DNA from: Dokdonia sp. Dokd-P16
Lineage (GTDB): Bacteria; Bacteroidota; Bacteroidia; Flavobacteriales; Flavobacteriaceae
Length of the DNA stretch: 64,000 nt
Assembly: GCF_003095655.1 (NCBI RefSeq)
Contig: NZ_CP029151.1
Coordinates: 62,001 to 126,000 of the forward strand
Reading direction: 5' to 3'
The notes under the pieces are model-generated. The model had not been told where the DNA came from, did no database searches, and saw only the letters and a list, made by a program, of their open reading frames with translations. Of this stretch, positions 18,295 to 27,966 are shown piece after piece. The stretch's first letter is position 1; every line of letters begins with the position of its first letter. The position numbers and the translations under genes are program-made.

Positions 18295-19182
18295 ATGCAA
18301 AGATTCAGTTTACAAGATACTTTTCTGATAAAAAAGTTCAAGAAATTAGACAGACATCAAGACGAAGATAAACGTACTTATTTTGAGATAATTTTTATAG
18401 AAGAAGGAAAAGGAAAACATTTTATCAATGAATTTATTATCTCTTACAACGCAGGTGATATTTTTTTAATAGCTCCAGATGACACTCACTGGTTTGAAAT
18501 AAATGAGATAACAACTTTTTGCTACTTTCAATTTACAGAGTCTTTGTTTTCAAGTAAGATGAATCTACCTGATAGATCTTACTGGTTACATCGTATAGAG
18601 CGTATTATACAAAACCCTAATCTTATACCTGGTGATGTTATAACCGCAGACTCAGATAAGGAACTCATCTGGCAAATTCATAACGCCATTGTACTTGAGT
18701 ACGAAATGGCCAAAGAGTTTTACAAACACAATATCTCAAACATGGTAAGTACCACCTTGAGTATAATTGCGAGAAACATTACACGTGATTTGAAGCCTAG
18801 GTCTGTTTCTTCTAGAAAAGATCAACACACTACTATTGATGATATCTTAAACTATATAAGACAGCATGTTTATGATAGAGATAAAATGAAGGTAGCAGCA
18901 ATTGCCGAGAGATTATCCATGACTAGTAGTGGCTTAAGTGCATACTTTAAGAAAAAGACTGGAGACTCGTTACATCATTATATCATCATGTATAAACTAC
19001 ACCTTGTAAAGTACAGACTAAAAAACACAGACTTTACAGTATCTGAAATTGCCTACCAGCTAGGCTTTACAGATGAAAGTCACCTCACTAGAATTTTTAA
19101 AAAATACAATGAGATGACTCCAAAACAATACAAAACTAAAGAGGACGAGGTACTAGAGGATGATATTACGCTAACCAAGTAA
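18295..19182 (+). CDS. AraC-family transcriptional regulator
   Basis: A 295-residue regulator. An N-terminal cupin-like sensing domain (residues 25-85, EEGKGKHFINEFIISYNAGDIFLIAPDDTHWF) is followed by a C-terminal double HTH (about 185-285; MKVAAIAERLSMTSSGLSAYFKKKTG and FTVSEIAYQLGFTDESHLTRIFKKY). The ligand and targets are unknown. The 3' end overlaps the convergent nuclease gene by 12 bp. Confidence 0.9.
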   Translation: MQRFSLQDTFLIKKFKKLDRHQDEDKRTYFEIIFIEEGKGKHFINEFIISYNAGDIFLIAPDDTHWFEINEITTFCYFQFTESLFSSKMNLPDRSYWLHRIERIIQNPNLIPGDVITADSDKELIWQIHNAIVLEYEMAKEFYKHNISNMVSTTLSIIARNITRDLKPRSVSSRKDQHTTIDDILNYIRQHVYDRDKMKVAAIAERLSMTSSGLSAYFKKKTGDSLHHYIIMYKLHLVKYRLKNTDFTVSEIAYQLGFTDESHLTRIFKKYNEMTPKQYKTKEDEVLEDDITLTK

Positions 19183-19944
19183 CTCATTAAGAAGTTGAGC
19201 TAGGCGCACACCTCCCTTTTGTAATTGACCTCTTAATGTATCAAAGTAGTCATACATATAACGGTAGCCTAGTTTATCTCCTTTTTTAGTTTTTGAGTAG
19301 ATATCTTTTACAAGATTCCTACTATCTTCCATCCACTCTTTATAGGTGCCTGCCGCCATTGCCTCACGTTGCCTTTTTGTGATTTCTGGCATATTATCTG
19401 CTAGTTCGGTATAACTCATACCGTAGCTTTCAATCATTTGTGTATCCCATACTCGGTGTAAGTTTGTACCATCATTATACCATTGTACTTGAAAATCATT
19501 ACCACCTTTATCTTCTCCTATACCAGTGTGAAGTGGTTGGTGTAAGTCTCCTATAAAATGTACTAGCATGCGTAAGTTAAAGGCTTTCTCCTCCTTTGTA
19601 GAAGTTTCAGATTTTATAACATTTATACATGATTCAATCCCTGTAATAATATCTCCTCTTTCATTTTTAGGGTGTGCGTCATAGGTTGTGTCAAACGGTA
19701 CATTTACATAATGTTGCGTACCATACTTTCTATATTGAGAATCACTTTTAATATCATCTGCATACGTAGACACTAGTGCTAGCGACTCGCCATCAAGCAA
19801 TTCGGCGATGGCTTTTCTTGCTTTTTTAGACAGATATTTTTCGGCGATGGCTCCTGTGGTTCTATGGCCTGTCTTTCCCCAGTCGTACGCAGAGACGTTT
19901 GATGTAAACACAAGAACTAGTAATAATGAAATAAGTATACGCAT
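19171..19944 (-). CDS. Secreted S1/P1-type zinc nuclease
   Basis: A 257-residue protein with a signal peptide (MRILISLLLVLVFTSNVSA). The mature part shows YDWGKTGHRTTGAIAEKYL, HYVNVPFD, HFIGDLHQPLHTG and NLHRVWD: the Trp/His/Asp ligands of the tri-zinc site of S1/P1 nucleases. It should cleave single-stranded nucleic acid outside the inner membrane, probably for phosphate or nucleoside salvage. The ATG at 19942-19944 is preferred; a TTG 18 bp upstream gives an unlikely extension. Confidence 0.9.
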   Translation of the reverse strand: MRILISLLLVLVFTSNVSAYDWGKTGHRTTGAIAEKYLSKKARKAIAELLDGESLALVSTYADDIKSDSQYRKYGTQHYVNVPFDTTYDAHPKNERGDIITGIESCINVIKSETSTKEEKAFNLRMLVHFIGDLHQPLHTGIGEDKGGNDFQVQWYNDGTNLHRVWDTQMIESYGMSYTELADNMPEITKRQREAMAAGTYKEWMEDSRNLVKDIYSKTKKGDKLGYRYMYDYFDTLRGQLQKGGVRLAQLLNELLG

Positions 19945-20014
19945 TGAATATTTTTTTGCCAAATGTACAATGAAACTTCTATGTTGCGTGTTATAAAACT
20001 ATTAAGAATAGATA

Positions 20015-20030
20015 CGCTTTCGCGAAAGCG
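20015..20030. repeat. Iterated core palindrome, full copy
   Basis: Complete unit between the divergent nuclease and alpha/beta hydrolase genes, about 20 bp before the latter's ATG. Confidence 0.9.
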
Positions 20031-20051
20031 TGAAACTACACTATCTTTATC

Positions 20052-21032
20052 ATGGCAATAATAAACATCCTTATGATTACATATACTTTTTTCACTAGAA
20101 CCAAATTAATCTTTACCCTCATACTTATTGGGCTTATACAACAAGGGCTCATCGCACAAGAATATGGAGGAAGCAGTGATGTGCGTATAAGTGACATGGT
20201 CTATGGCACTTTACTTACTCCTGAAGTTCCTACCTCAAAAATTGCGATTATCATTCCTGGATCTGGCCCTACAGATCGCAATGGTAACCAGCAAATGATG
20301 CGTAATAATAGTCTTAAACTTCTGGCTGAATCACTAGCCAAAGAAGGTATTGCAAGCCTAAGATATGACAAGCGTACACTCACCCTATTAAAGAAAAACG
20401 CCTTGCAAGAGGAGCGTTTAGATTTTAATATGTTTATAGAAGATGCTGTTGCTACCATTGATTATGTAAAGCAGCAAGGACGTTTTAAAGAATTATATGT
20501 AATAGGTCATGAACAAGGTTCGCTCATAGGAATGGTAGCTGCACAGCGTGCCGATGTACAAGGCTTTATTTCAATTGCGGGTTCTGGGCAATCTATAGAC
20601 CAGACAATCATCCATCAAATAGGATTACAAATGCCAGATCTTAAGGATAAAGCTATTCACGCTTTTAGTACTCTTAAAAAAGAAGGACGTGTCACAGATT
20701 ACTCTCCTGCACTTACCTCTATTTTTCGTCCATCTGTGCAGCCGTTTATGGCAAGCTGGATGCAATACGATCCTAAAGTTGAAATAGGCAAACTTACAAT
20801 CCCTACTCTTATTATTAATGGTACAAACGACATACAGACCTCCAAGCAAGAAGCTATTTTATTACAAGAAGGCAATAGTGAAGCTACTCTTGCTATTATA
20901 GAAGGCATGAATCATGTGCTTAGAATTATAGATGGTGACGATCTAGAAAACACAAAGTCTTATAATAATACGAAGCTTCCTCTAGCTAAAGAGTTAATAA
21001 GTACCGTTGCTGGGTTTATCACAACGCACTAG
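20052..21032 (+). CDS. Alpha/beta hydrolase-fold protein with altered nucleophile elbow
   Basis: A 326-residue protein with an N-terminal hydrophobic export signal and an alpha/beta hydrolase fold: IIIPGSGPTDRNGNQ (oxyanion region, 67-80), RYDKR, LPTLIINGTNDIQTS-like strand near 255 (acid residue) and EGMNHVLR (catalytic His). The nucleophile elbow reads GHEQGS at 152-157, where related Bacteroidetes proteins usually have GHSEGS. The codon at 20511-20513 is GAA. The catalytic serine thus seems replaced, and the protein may be inactive or have changed chemistry. Confidence 0.8.
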   Translation: MAIINILMITYTFFTRTKLIFTLILIGLIQQGLIAQEYGGSSDVRISDMVYGTLLTPEVPTSKIAIIIPGSGPTDRNGNQQMMRNNSLKLLAESLAKEGIASLRYDKRTLTLLKKNALQEERLDFNMFIEDAVATIDYVKQQGRFKELYVIGHEQGSLIGMVAAQRADVQGFISIAGSGQSIDQTIIHQIGLQMPDLKDKAIHAFSTLKKEGRVTDYSPALTSIFRPSVQPFMASWMQYDPKVEIGKLTIPTLIINGTNDIQTSKQEAILLQEGNSEATLAIIEGMNHVLRIIDGDDLENTKSYNNTKLPLAKELISTVAGFITTH

Positions 21033-21109
21033 AACCTATCAAAATTTATAGATAAGATAGAATTACTACATTTGACTACTAACAGTCACTCATGTTTACA
21101 ATTTTCAAG

Positions 21110-23014
21110 ATGAAAAAGATCTATTATATTATTGCTTGCTCTATACTTATAGTAAGCTGTGATGTTCTCAATAAGCCCCTTGCTAGTTCTAATCTAGCTA
21201 CTCAAAAAAACAAACTAACCCGTAGTGCCATAGATCTTGTAAGCTTGAGCAATGATCGTATTAAAGTTCGTGTACAACCTGCGCCTATATATAAGGACGT
21301 AGCAACTTTTTACATTCCTGAAACAGTACCGGGTACTTACTCTGATGATGATTATGGTAAGTTTATAGATAGTGTTGCTGCTTACGGTACTTTTGGAAAA
21401 AAGCTTAAGGTCACCAAAACCTCAGATAATACGTGGGATATTAAAAATGCACGTAACCTAGATTACATAGACTACTATGTAAATGATACCTATGACGTAG
21501 AAGCAGAACACACTATTTTTTCTCCTGCGGGGACCAATTTTAAAGAAAACGAGCAGTTTATGCTCAATTTACATGGAATTCTTGGGTACTTTAAAGACCA
21601 AGAGGAAATGCCTTATTATGTAGATATCAATAGACCAGAAGCTATGGAGGCTACTACTAGTCTTCCACGCTTTGCAGACTCACTCTATGTAGCGCAAGAT
21701 TTTGGAAATACAGGAATTACAGATACTTACAAAGGCGATAGATATTTTGACATTGTCGATAATCCTATCATGTACAATGTACCTAACAAAGAGGTATTTA
21801 CTATAGATGATATTACGATTGAGCTTAGTGTATACAGTCCTACTGGAACGGTAAAAGCGTCAAGCCTTAAGCCCAATATAGAGCGTATGATAAAAGCGCA
21901 AAAGAACTATCTAGGTAGTTTTAATGCAACAGATCGTTATACCATCCTACTATACCTTACCACAGGCGAAGCAGATGATGCACAAGATCTAGGAGCGCTA
22001 GAACATCATACCTCTACGGTGGTGGTACTTCCAGAGTCTATGCCTCAAGAAAATCTTGATGACGCCATGGTAAATGTGGTATCACATGAGTTTTTTCATA
22101 TCGTGACTCCGCTTAATTTACATGCTACGCAGATACACAAATTCAAGTACAATGATCCTGAGATGAGCATGCACTTGTGGATGTATGAAGGAATTACGGA
22201 GTACTTTGCACAGCACTTCCAAGTGCAGCAAGGACTCGTTACTCCAGAAGATTTTTACAACACACTCGTTCAAAAAATAAGTAATGCAAAAAGATATGAT
22301 GATGCCATGTCATTTACTAAGATGAGTGCAAACATTCTTGAAGAGCCATATGCATCAAATTATGGTAACGTATATGAAAAAGGAGCTCTTATCGGGATGT
22401 GTCTTGATATACTTATGCGTAAAAACAGTGATGGCGAGCGTGGTGTTCTTGATCTTATGAAGGAGCTTACGTATCAATATGGACCTCACAGACCTTTTGA
22501 AGACAGTAATCTTATTCCACAAATCACCCAACTCACCTACCCTGATGTGGGCGAATTTTTTACAAATCACGTGATAGGTACCCAACCAATACAGTACAAA
22601 GACTTTTTTGACCTAGTAGGACTTGATTATAGCACTACGCTAGTAGATACAGGCTTCTTATTAGGAAAGCAACGTCCTTATATTAATGGAAACAATGATG
22701 ATAATACTATTTATGTACTACCAGGAAACCTCAATACATTTCTCACTGCGCTGGGCGTACAAGGGAATGATGTGATTACCGCAGTAAATGGAACTGCTTA
22801 TGATCTTTCTAATGTAAACGACTTAATCACGATATCAAACACTTGGAAGGTAGGCGACGCTATTACTATGACGGTACAAAGAGATGGTGAAGAGGTGGAA
22901 CTTTCTGGAACGATTATCACACCACAAACTCCGCAGGCAACACTGGTAGAATTACAGACGTACGACGATGGCTTAGAGCAAGTTCTACGTGAGAAGTGGC
23001 TAAAAGGTTCTTAA
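21110..23014 (+). CDS. M61 glycyl-aminopeptidase-like lipoprotein
   Basis: A 634-residue lipoprotein (lipobox ILIVSC after ATG 21110). The peptidase M61 domain contains HEFFH at about 326-330 and the downstream Glu in WMYEGITEYFAQ, the zinc ligands and base of the gluzincin site. A PDZ-like domain follows near the C-terminus (LGVQGNDVITAVNGTAYD). It probably degrades peptides on the periplasmic or outer-membrane face. Confidence 0.9.
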   Translation: MKKIYYIIACSILIVSCDVLNKPLASSNLATQKNKLTRSAIDLVSLSNDRIKVRVQPAPIYKDVATFYIPETVPGTYSDDDYGKFIDSVAAYGTFGKKLKVTKTSDNTWDIKNARNLDYIDYYVNDTYDVEAEHTIFSPAGTNFKENEQFMLNLHGILGYFKDQEEMPYYVDINRPEAMEATTSLPRFADSLYVAQDFGNTGITDTYKGDRYFDIVDNPIMYNVPNKEVFTIDDITIELSVYSPTGTVKASSLKPNIERMIKAQKNYLGSFNATDRYTILLYLTTGEADDAQDLGALEHHTSTVVVLPESMPQENLDDAMVNVVSHEFFHIVTPLNLHATQIHKFKYNDPEMSMHLWMYEGITEYFAQHFQVQQGLVTPEDFYNTLVQKISNAKRYDDAMSFTKMSANILEEPYASNYGNVYEKGALIGMCLDILMRKNSDGERGVLDLMKELTYQYGPHRPFEDSNLIPQITQLTYPDVGEFFTNHVIGTQPIQYKDFFDLVGLDYSTTLVDTGFLLGKQRPYINGNNDDNTIYVLPGNLNTFLTALGVQGNDVITAVNGTAYDLSNVNDLITISNTWKVGDAITMTVQRDGEEVELSGTIITPQTPQATLVELQTYDDGLEQVLREKWLKGS

Positions 23015-23070
23015 GTTTTATCGCATACAAGACATTTTTTTGATACATTCGGGGGAACTAACCATGCCTG

Positions 23071-25263
23071 ATGTATAAATTGTTACTCTGTGTACTCCTT
23101 GCTGGAGTAAGTACAGCGCACTACGCTCAAACCAAAGAAGTAGGTGTCTCCTTTATAGAAACACCTATTACCATAGATGGTGTACTTGATGAAACTGCCT
23201 GGAACAAAGCAGTCCCAGCAACAGACTTCTGGCAATACTTCCCTACAGATACCATACAGGCTCCTTATCAGTCTGAGATACGTTTTTTATATAATGACAA
23301 AACCTTGTATGTAGGCATCAAAGTCTATGCGCAGGGCAACGATTATATAGTCCCATCGTTGCGCCGTGACTTTAGAGCTGGCGGGAGTGACAATATCACC
23401 TTGATGTTTGACACCTTTAATGATGGTAATAACGCATTTCTTTTTGGCTCCAACCCTGCTGGGGTGCGCAGGGAAGCACTAGTATCTGGTGGCGGAAAAG
23501 ATTTAAGAGGTTTTACCACTAGTTGGGATACCAAGTGGGTGGGAGAAACCACGGTACATAACGGCTACTACGTTTGTGAGTGGGCAATCCCGATGAGCGC
23601 TTTTAAATATAGGGAAGGAGAAACCCGCTGGCGTTTTAATAGCTACCAGTTTGACACCCAAGATAACTCCCGCAATACGTGGATACAAATCCCTCAGAAT
23701 CAGAATATTTTTAATCTCGCTTACATGGGAGATATGGTTTTTGAGAAACCGCTAGGTAGCTCAAAAAGTCCTATTTCTATAATTCCTTATGTAAATGCCA
23801 TTGCTGGACAAGACAGAGAACTAGACGATAACTTTACCGAGATCAAGGTGGGCGGTGATGCTCGCTTTACAATAGGCAACAGTCTTAATCTTGATGTTAC
23901 TATCAATCCAGACTTCTCCCAAGTGGAGGTAGATAATGCTATTACAAATCTCTCTCGTTTTGAGGTGGGATTACCTGAGCGCAGGCAGTTTTTTATAGAA
24001 AATAGTGACCTCTTTGCAGATTTTGGTGATCCCGGGGCGGCAAATCCTTTTTTCTCGAGGCGCATAGGCATAGCCGAAGATCTTGATGGGAACACGGTAC
24101 AGAATAATATTGTGGCAGGTGCCCGCTTGAGCGGTAAACTGACAAACAAGCTACGCGTAGGTATTCTCAATATGCAAACAGAAAATGATGAACCCATTGA
24201 GATTGCGGCGACTAATAATACGGTGGTTGCCTTACAGCACAGCGTTTTTAGCAGATCAAACATAAGTGCCATTTTTGTAAACAAGCAGAATACCAGTGAT
24301 GCTACCTTTGTACAACCTGATGAAGAATACAACAGACTTATAGGTCTTGATTATAACCTAGCCAATAAAGACAATAGCTGGAATGGTAAATTTTACCTCC
24401 ATAAATCCTTTACTCCAGGTATTGATAGTAAGGATTACTCTGGTGGAGCGCGTATGGAGTACAATAAAAACAACTGGCGCGCGACGAGTGCTACGCTATT
24501 TGTAAATGAAGATTTCAACTCAGAGCTTGGCTTTATACCTCGTAAAGATATCTTTAGAAACTTCAGTAAACTGGAAAGGCTCTTTTTCCCGAAAGGGGGA
24601 CCAATCAATAGGCATATATTTTCTTTAAACTCATTCTTTGTATGGCGGCCAGAAGTCGATTTTACCCTAGGCGACCGCACGCTCTCGCCACAGTGGGAAG
24701 CACAATTTAAAAATACCAGCAGCCTGAGTGCAAAACCTAGAACGCGCTACACAAAACTCTTTGATAGCTTTGATCCATCGCGATCTGACGGACTAGAACT
24801 ACCAGAAGGAAGCGAGTACCGTTATACCAATCTAGAGGTGGAGTACAAATCTGACCAGCGCAAGAAGTTTTACTACACGGCAAATACTACCTATGGCGAG
24901 TTTTTTAATGGGGAGATACTCACCTTGCGAGCAGAAGCCACCTTGCGCCTGCAGCCTAAACTTGTGCTAGGAATAAACGCCCGCTATGATAAGATAGACC
25001 TCCCAGCTCCTTATGCAGATAATCGTATCTGGCTTGTAAGCCCGCGGGTAGATGTTACCTTTAGTAAAAACCTGTTCTGGAATACGCTTGTGCAATACAG
25101 CACCTTGCAAGATAACTTTGGGGTTAACTCACGCTTGCAATGGCGATTTGCCCCACTTTCAGACTTATTTTTGGTGTATAATGACAACTATTTTACAGAT
25201 ACCACCTTTGCTCCTCGCTTCCGGAGTATTAATTTAAAACTTACTTACTGGTTATATTTATAG
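23071..25263 (+). CDS. DUF5916 outer-membrane protein with CBM9-like domain
   Basis: A 730-residue exported protein. The signal peptide is residues 1-19. A family-9 carbohydrate-binding-like domain follows (about 28-215; ITIDGVLDETAWNKA, WEWAIPM-type strand), then a DUF5916 region predicted as a beta-barrel (INPDFSQVEVDNAITNLSRFEVGLPERRQFFIEN) ending in alternating aromatic strands. It is thought to sit in the outer membrane. The role is unknown; a glycan or glycoprotein substrate is a guess from the CBM9-like part. Confidence 0.87.
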   Translation: MYKLLLCVLLAGVSTAHYAQTKEVGVSFIETPITIDGVLDETAWNKAVPATDFWQYFPTDTIQAPYQSEIRFLYNDKTLYVGIKVYAQGNDYIVPSLRRDFRAGGSDNITLMFDTFNDGNNAFLFGSNPAGVRREALVSGGGKDLRGFTTSWDTKWVGETTVHNGYYVCEWAIPMSAFKYREGETRWRFNSYQFDTQDNSRNTWIQIPQNQNIFNLAYMGDMVFEKPLGSSKSPISIIPYVNAIAGQDRELDDNFTEIKVGGDARFTIGNSLNLDVTINPDFSQVEVDNAITNLSRFEVGLPERRQFFIENSDLFADFGDPGAANPFFSRRIGIAEDLDGNTVQNNIVAGARLSGKLTNKLRVGILNMQTENDEPIEIAATNNTVVALQHSVFSRSNISAIFVNKQNTSDATFVQPDEEYNRLIGLDYNLANKDNSWNGKFYLHKSFTPGIDSKDYSGGARMEYNKNNWRATSATLFVNEDFNSELGFIPRKDIFRNFSKLERLFFPKGGPINRHIFSLNSFFVWRPEVDFTLGDRTLSPQWEAQFKNTSSLSAKPRTRYTKLFDSFDPSRSDGLELPEGSEYRYTNLEVEYKSDQRKKFYYTANTTYGEFFNGEILTLRAEATLRLQPKLVLGINARYDKIDLPAPYADNRIWLVSPRVDVTFSKNLFWNTLVQYSTLQDNFGVNSRLQWRFAPLSDLFLVYNDNYFTDTTFAPRFRSINLKLTYWLYL

Positions 25264-25341
25264 GGATTTTGGTATTTTCGGATTCCTTTGGCGGTAAGCC
25301 TTAGTTTATTTTTTATGCTTCTCGAAGTGAAAGTGATCCCA

Positions 25342-25355
25342 TTTTCGCGAAAGCG
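25342..25355. repeat. Iterated core palindrome, decayed copy
   Basis: TTTTCGCGAAAGCG, left arm degraded, 17 bp before the DUF819 gene. Confidence 0.8.
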
Positions 25356-25372
25356 TAATTACCCACATTATT

Positions 25373-26623
25373 ATGGAAAACACACCTTATTTTACAAATG
25401 ACGCCATCGTTTTTGGCCTCATTGCGCTTGCACTTGCATTTATATTTTATACCTCGAGTAAGAAGACAGGCTTCTGGGGCAAATTTTATGGCATTGTACC
25501 TGCCCTACTGCTATGCTATCTCATCCCTGCGATTTTTAATAGCCTGGGACTGATAGATGCAGAGAGTAGCCAACTCTATTATGTGGCGAGTCGTTACTTG
25601 CTGCCGGCGTCGCTGGTGCTTATGACGCTTAGTATAGACCTTAAGGCAATTGTAAACCTAGGTCCTAAGGCGCTTATCATGTTTTTTACAGGAACGATAG
25701 GGATTGTGATAGGTGGCCCGCTGGCGATACTTCTCATCTCTTCCGTATCACCAGAAACAGTAGGTGGCGCAGGACCAGATGCGATATGGCGTGGTCTCTC
25801 TACACTAGCGGGAAGCTGGATAGGCGGTGGCGCAAACCAAGCTGCGATGCTTGAGATTTATAAATACAATCCAGAAAAGTACGGAGGTATGGTGCTGGTA
25901 GATATTGTGGTGGCAAATGTATGGATGGCGATATTATTACTAGGTATAGGTAAGAGTAAGCGCATAGATACATGGCTTAATGCAGATAATAGTGCGATAG
26001 AAACGCTCAAGGAACGCGTCTCCACCTTTGCCGAAGGGGTTAAGAGAAACCCTACGCTTTCTGATCTTATGGTCATGGTGGGGCTTGCCTTTGGCGCAGT
26101 GGGTATTGCACATTGGGGAGCTGGTGGTATGAGTGCTTTATTTTCTGATATCCCAAAGGAATCTGCGCTTGCATCCTTTGGCTCTACTTTTTTCTGGATG
26201 GTCACGATTGCAACTGCGATAGGGATTTTACTTTCTTTTACAAAAGCCAAAAACTACGAAGGTGCTGGTGCTAGTAAAATAGGCAGTGTATTTATTTATA
26301 TACTCGTTGCGAGTATAGGGATGAAAATGGATCTCACCACTATTTTTGAAAATCCAGGGCTTATAGCCATAGGTTTTGTGTGGATGGGGATACATGCGGG
26401 ACTTCTCATACTGGTAGCAAAACTTACAAGATCTCCCTTTTTCTTTCTTGCTGTGGGAAGCCAGGCAAACGTGGGCGGGGCAGCCTCTGCTCCTATAGTC
26501 GCCGCAGAGTTTCACCCGTCGCTAGCTAGTGTAGGTGTATTGCTAGCCGTTTTTGGCTACGTGGTGGGAACTTATGGTGCGATACTCTGTACAATTTTAA
26601 TGGAAATGGCAGCTGCGGGCTAG
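25373..26623 (+). CDS. DUF819 family membrane transporter-like protein
   Basis: A 416-residue integral membrane protein with about ten spans and two internally similar halves. The conserved GSWIGGGANQAAM (near 146) and VGSQANVGGAASAP (near 359) are the matching glycine-rich loops of the DUF819 family, which resembles sodium-coupled carriers. The substrate is unknown. A soluble loop (about 190-225) separates the halves. Confidence 0.88.
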   Translation: MENTPYFTNDAIVFGLIALALAFIFYTSSKKTGFWGKFYGIVPALLLCYLIPAIFNSLGLIDAESSQLYYVASRYLLPASLVLMTLSIDLKAIVNLGPKALIMFFTGTIGIVIGGPLAILLISSVSPETVGGAGPDAIWRGLSTLAGSWIGGGANQAAMLEIYKYNPEKYGGMVLVDIVVANVWMAILLLGIGKSKRIDTWLNADNSAIETLKERVSTFAEGVKRNPTLSDLMVMVGLAFGAVGIAHWGAGGMSALFSDIPKESALASFGSTFFWMVTIATAIGILLSFTKAKNYEGAGASKIGSVFIYILVASIGMKMDLTTIFENPGLIAIGFVWMGIHAGLLILVAKLTRSPFFFLAVGSQANVGGAASAPIVAAEFHPSLASVGVLLAVFGYVVGTYGAILCTILMEMAAAG

Positions 26624-26673
26624 TATTATATGTAAAATAGTAGCATATTTGCCGTCTATAATTAAAACCAATT

Positions 26674-27372
26674 ATGAATAAAATAGTATACATTCTCTTA
26701 TTAAGCATCTTGATGGTCTCTTGTTCAAAAACAGGAAATCTTACAGTCACTGGGACGGTAAAAGGTCTTAAAAAAGGAACTTTATATGTACAGCATATAC
26801 AAGACACCATGCTTGTAAATCTAGACTCGCTACTAATAGATGGTGAGCCAGAATTTGAGTTTATACTTGATGTAAAAGAACCAGAGGTGTATTACTTACA
26901 CCTTGATAAGGCAGATGAGTCTGGGTATGATGACCGTATTCCTTTCTTTGCAGAGGCTGGTATTATTAATATCACTACTTCTCTTAAAAACTTTGAAGGA
27001 TTTGCTGCTGTAACAGGATCTGAGAACCAGATGCACTGGACGCAGTTTAAGAATATGAACAAGCAGTTTAATGATAAGAATCTTGATCTTATAAAAGGTT
27101 CTTTTAACGCTAGACAGCGAGATGATCAAGAAGAGATTCTTGCTTATGATGATTCTTTACAGCAACTACTTAAAAGAAAGTATCTATACACGGGGAACTT
27201 TGCAACAACAAACAAGGAACTTGAGATTGCTCCTTACCTTGTGATGACCCAGATACCAGATGCTACTACACCGTATCTAGATACTTTATATAAGACTTTC
27301 CCTAGAAAAACTAGAAATTCTAAATACGGGAAGCAGCTCAAGAAGCTTATAGAGGAACGCAAGAAACAGTAA
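26674..27372 (+). CDS. DUF4369 lipoprotein
   Basis: A 232-residue lipoprotein (lipobox ILMVSC, Cys 17) with an N-terminal DUF4369 beta-domain (GNLTVTGTVKGLKKGTLYVQ; VKEPEVYYLHLDKAD). In many Bacteroidetes proteins this domain precedes a thioredoxin-like disulfide reductase, but here the C-terminal part is a charged helical region without a CxxC motif. A short stand-alone version; function unknown. Confidence 0.8.
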   Translation: MNKIVYILLLSILMVSCSKTGNLTVTGTVKGLKKGTLYVQHIQDTMLVNLDSLLIDGEPEFEFILDVKEPEVYYLHLDKADESGYDDRIPFFAEAGIINITTSLKNFEGFAAVTGSENQMHWTQFKNMNKQFNDKNLDLIKGSFNARQRDDQEEILAYDDSLQQLLKRKYLYTGNFATTNKELEIAPYLVMTQIPDATTPYLDTLYKTFPRKTRNSKYGKQLKKLIEERKKQ

Positions 27373-27478
27373 GCACATTTAAGATCGTACTTACTATTAC
27401 AAGCATGATGTGATTTTACATAAAAATGTAAGGTTCATGATTATAAATTAAACTACTTTTGCAGTCAAAATTAGAACA

Positions 27479-27745
27479 ATGGCAAATATTAGAGATTTAA
27501 AAAAGGATATCAATTTTGTACTAGGTGACATCATTGACGCAGTATATGTTTGGGAAGCACTTAATCCTAAGGCAGACAGAAAGGAAAGTGAAGCGATTAT
27601 AGATGATGCTATCGCAACTTTTGACACTTTAATTACAAAAGTAAACGACCGTAAAGTAGAGAATAGAGGTAAAAATCTAGTGGCTGTACGTGTAGATCTT
27701 GAGAAGGAAGGACAGGCACTTATAGACCGTATTAATAAGCTATAA
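27479..27745 (+). CDS. Small conserved flavobacterial helical protein
   Basis: An 88-residue soluble, acidic, all-helical protein beginning MANIRDLKKDINFVLGDII. It is widely conserved in Flavobacteria, and I recall it often sitting close to a tRNA gene. TACTTTTG at 27454-27461 is a likely -7 box. No function is known. Confidence 0.82.
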   Translation: MANIRDLKKDINFVLGDIIDAVYVWEALNPKADRKESEAIIDDAIATFDTLITKVNDRKVENRGKNLVAVRVDLEKEGQALIDRINKL

Positions 27746-27763
27746 TTTTTTTAAAAAAAAGGG

Positions 27764-27793
27764 TTGCATATATAATAAATGCTATTATATTTG
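27764..27793 (+). promoter_or_regulatory. Canonical Bacteroidetes promoter of tRNA-Thr
   Basis: TTG at 27764-27766, then exactly 19 bp, then TATATTTG at 27786-27793, 11 bp before the tRNA. It matches the TTG-N19-TAnnTTTG consensus and supports the phylum assignment. Confidence 0.85.
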
Positions 27794-27803
27794 CACCCGC
27801 AAT

Positions 27804-27877
27804 GCCGATGTAGCTCAGCTGGCTAGAGCAGCTGATTTGTAATCAGCAGGTCGTGGGTTCGAGTCCCTCCATCGGCT
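27804..27877 (+). tRNA. tRNA-Thr (anticodon TGT)
   Basis: A 74-nt tRNA. The acceptor stem GCCGATG pairs with CATCGGC, the anticodon arm CTGATTTGTAATCAG presents TGT, and the T arm contains GGGTTCGAGTCCC. CCA is not encoded. The integron integrase gene ends 90 bp downstream in the opposite orientation. tRNA genes are common anchors for mobile DNA, but no duplicated tRNA end is seen here. Confidence 0.96.
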
Positions 27878-27878
27878 C

Positions 27879-27912
27879 AAAAAGGTCTTCTTTTATTAGA
27901 AGGCCTTTTTTG
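27879..27912 (+). terminator. Intrinsic terminator after tRNA-Thr
   Basis: AAAAAGGTCTTCT/AGAAGGCCTTTTTT hairpin with one G.T pair. Confidence 0.85.
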
Positions 27913-27942
27913 TTTTATATAAGTTCTTGATGTGGTGTAGTA

Positions 27943-27956
27943 CGCTTTCGCGAAAA
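27943..27956. repeat. Iterated core palindrome, decayed copy
   Basis: CGCTTTCGCGAAAA, 11 bp from the integrase stop. It is the last copy before a gap of more than 20 kb through the cassette array. Confidence 0.8.
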
Positions 27957-27966
27957 TGTGAGGTTG

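Noticed and set aside
23787-24332. Minus-strand ORF of 181 codons within the DUF5916 gene
   Set aside because: Antisense shadow; Ser/Leu-rich composition typical of reverse frames.
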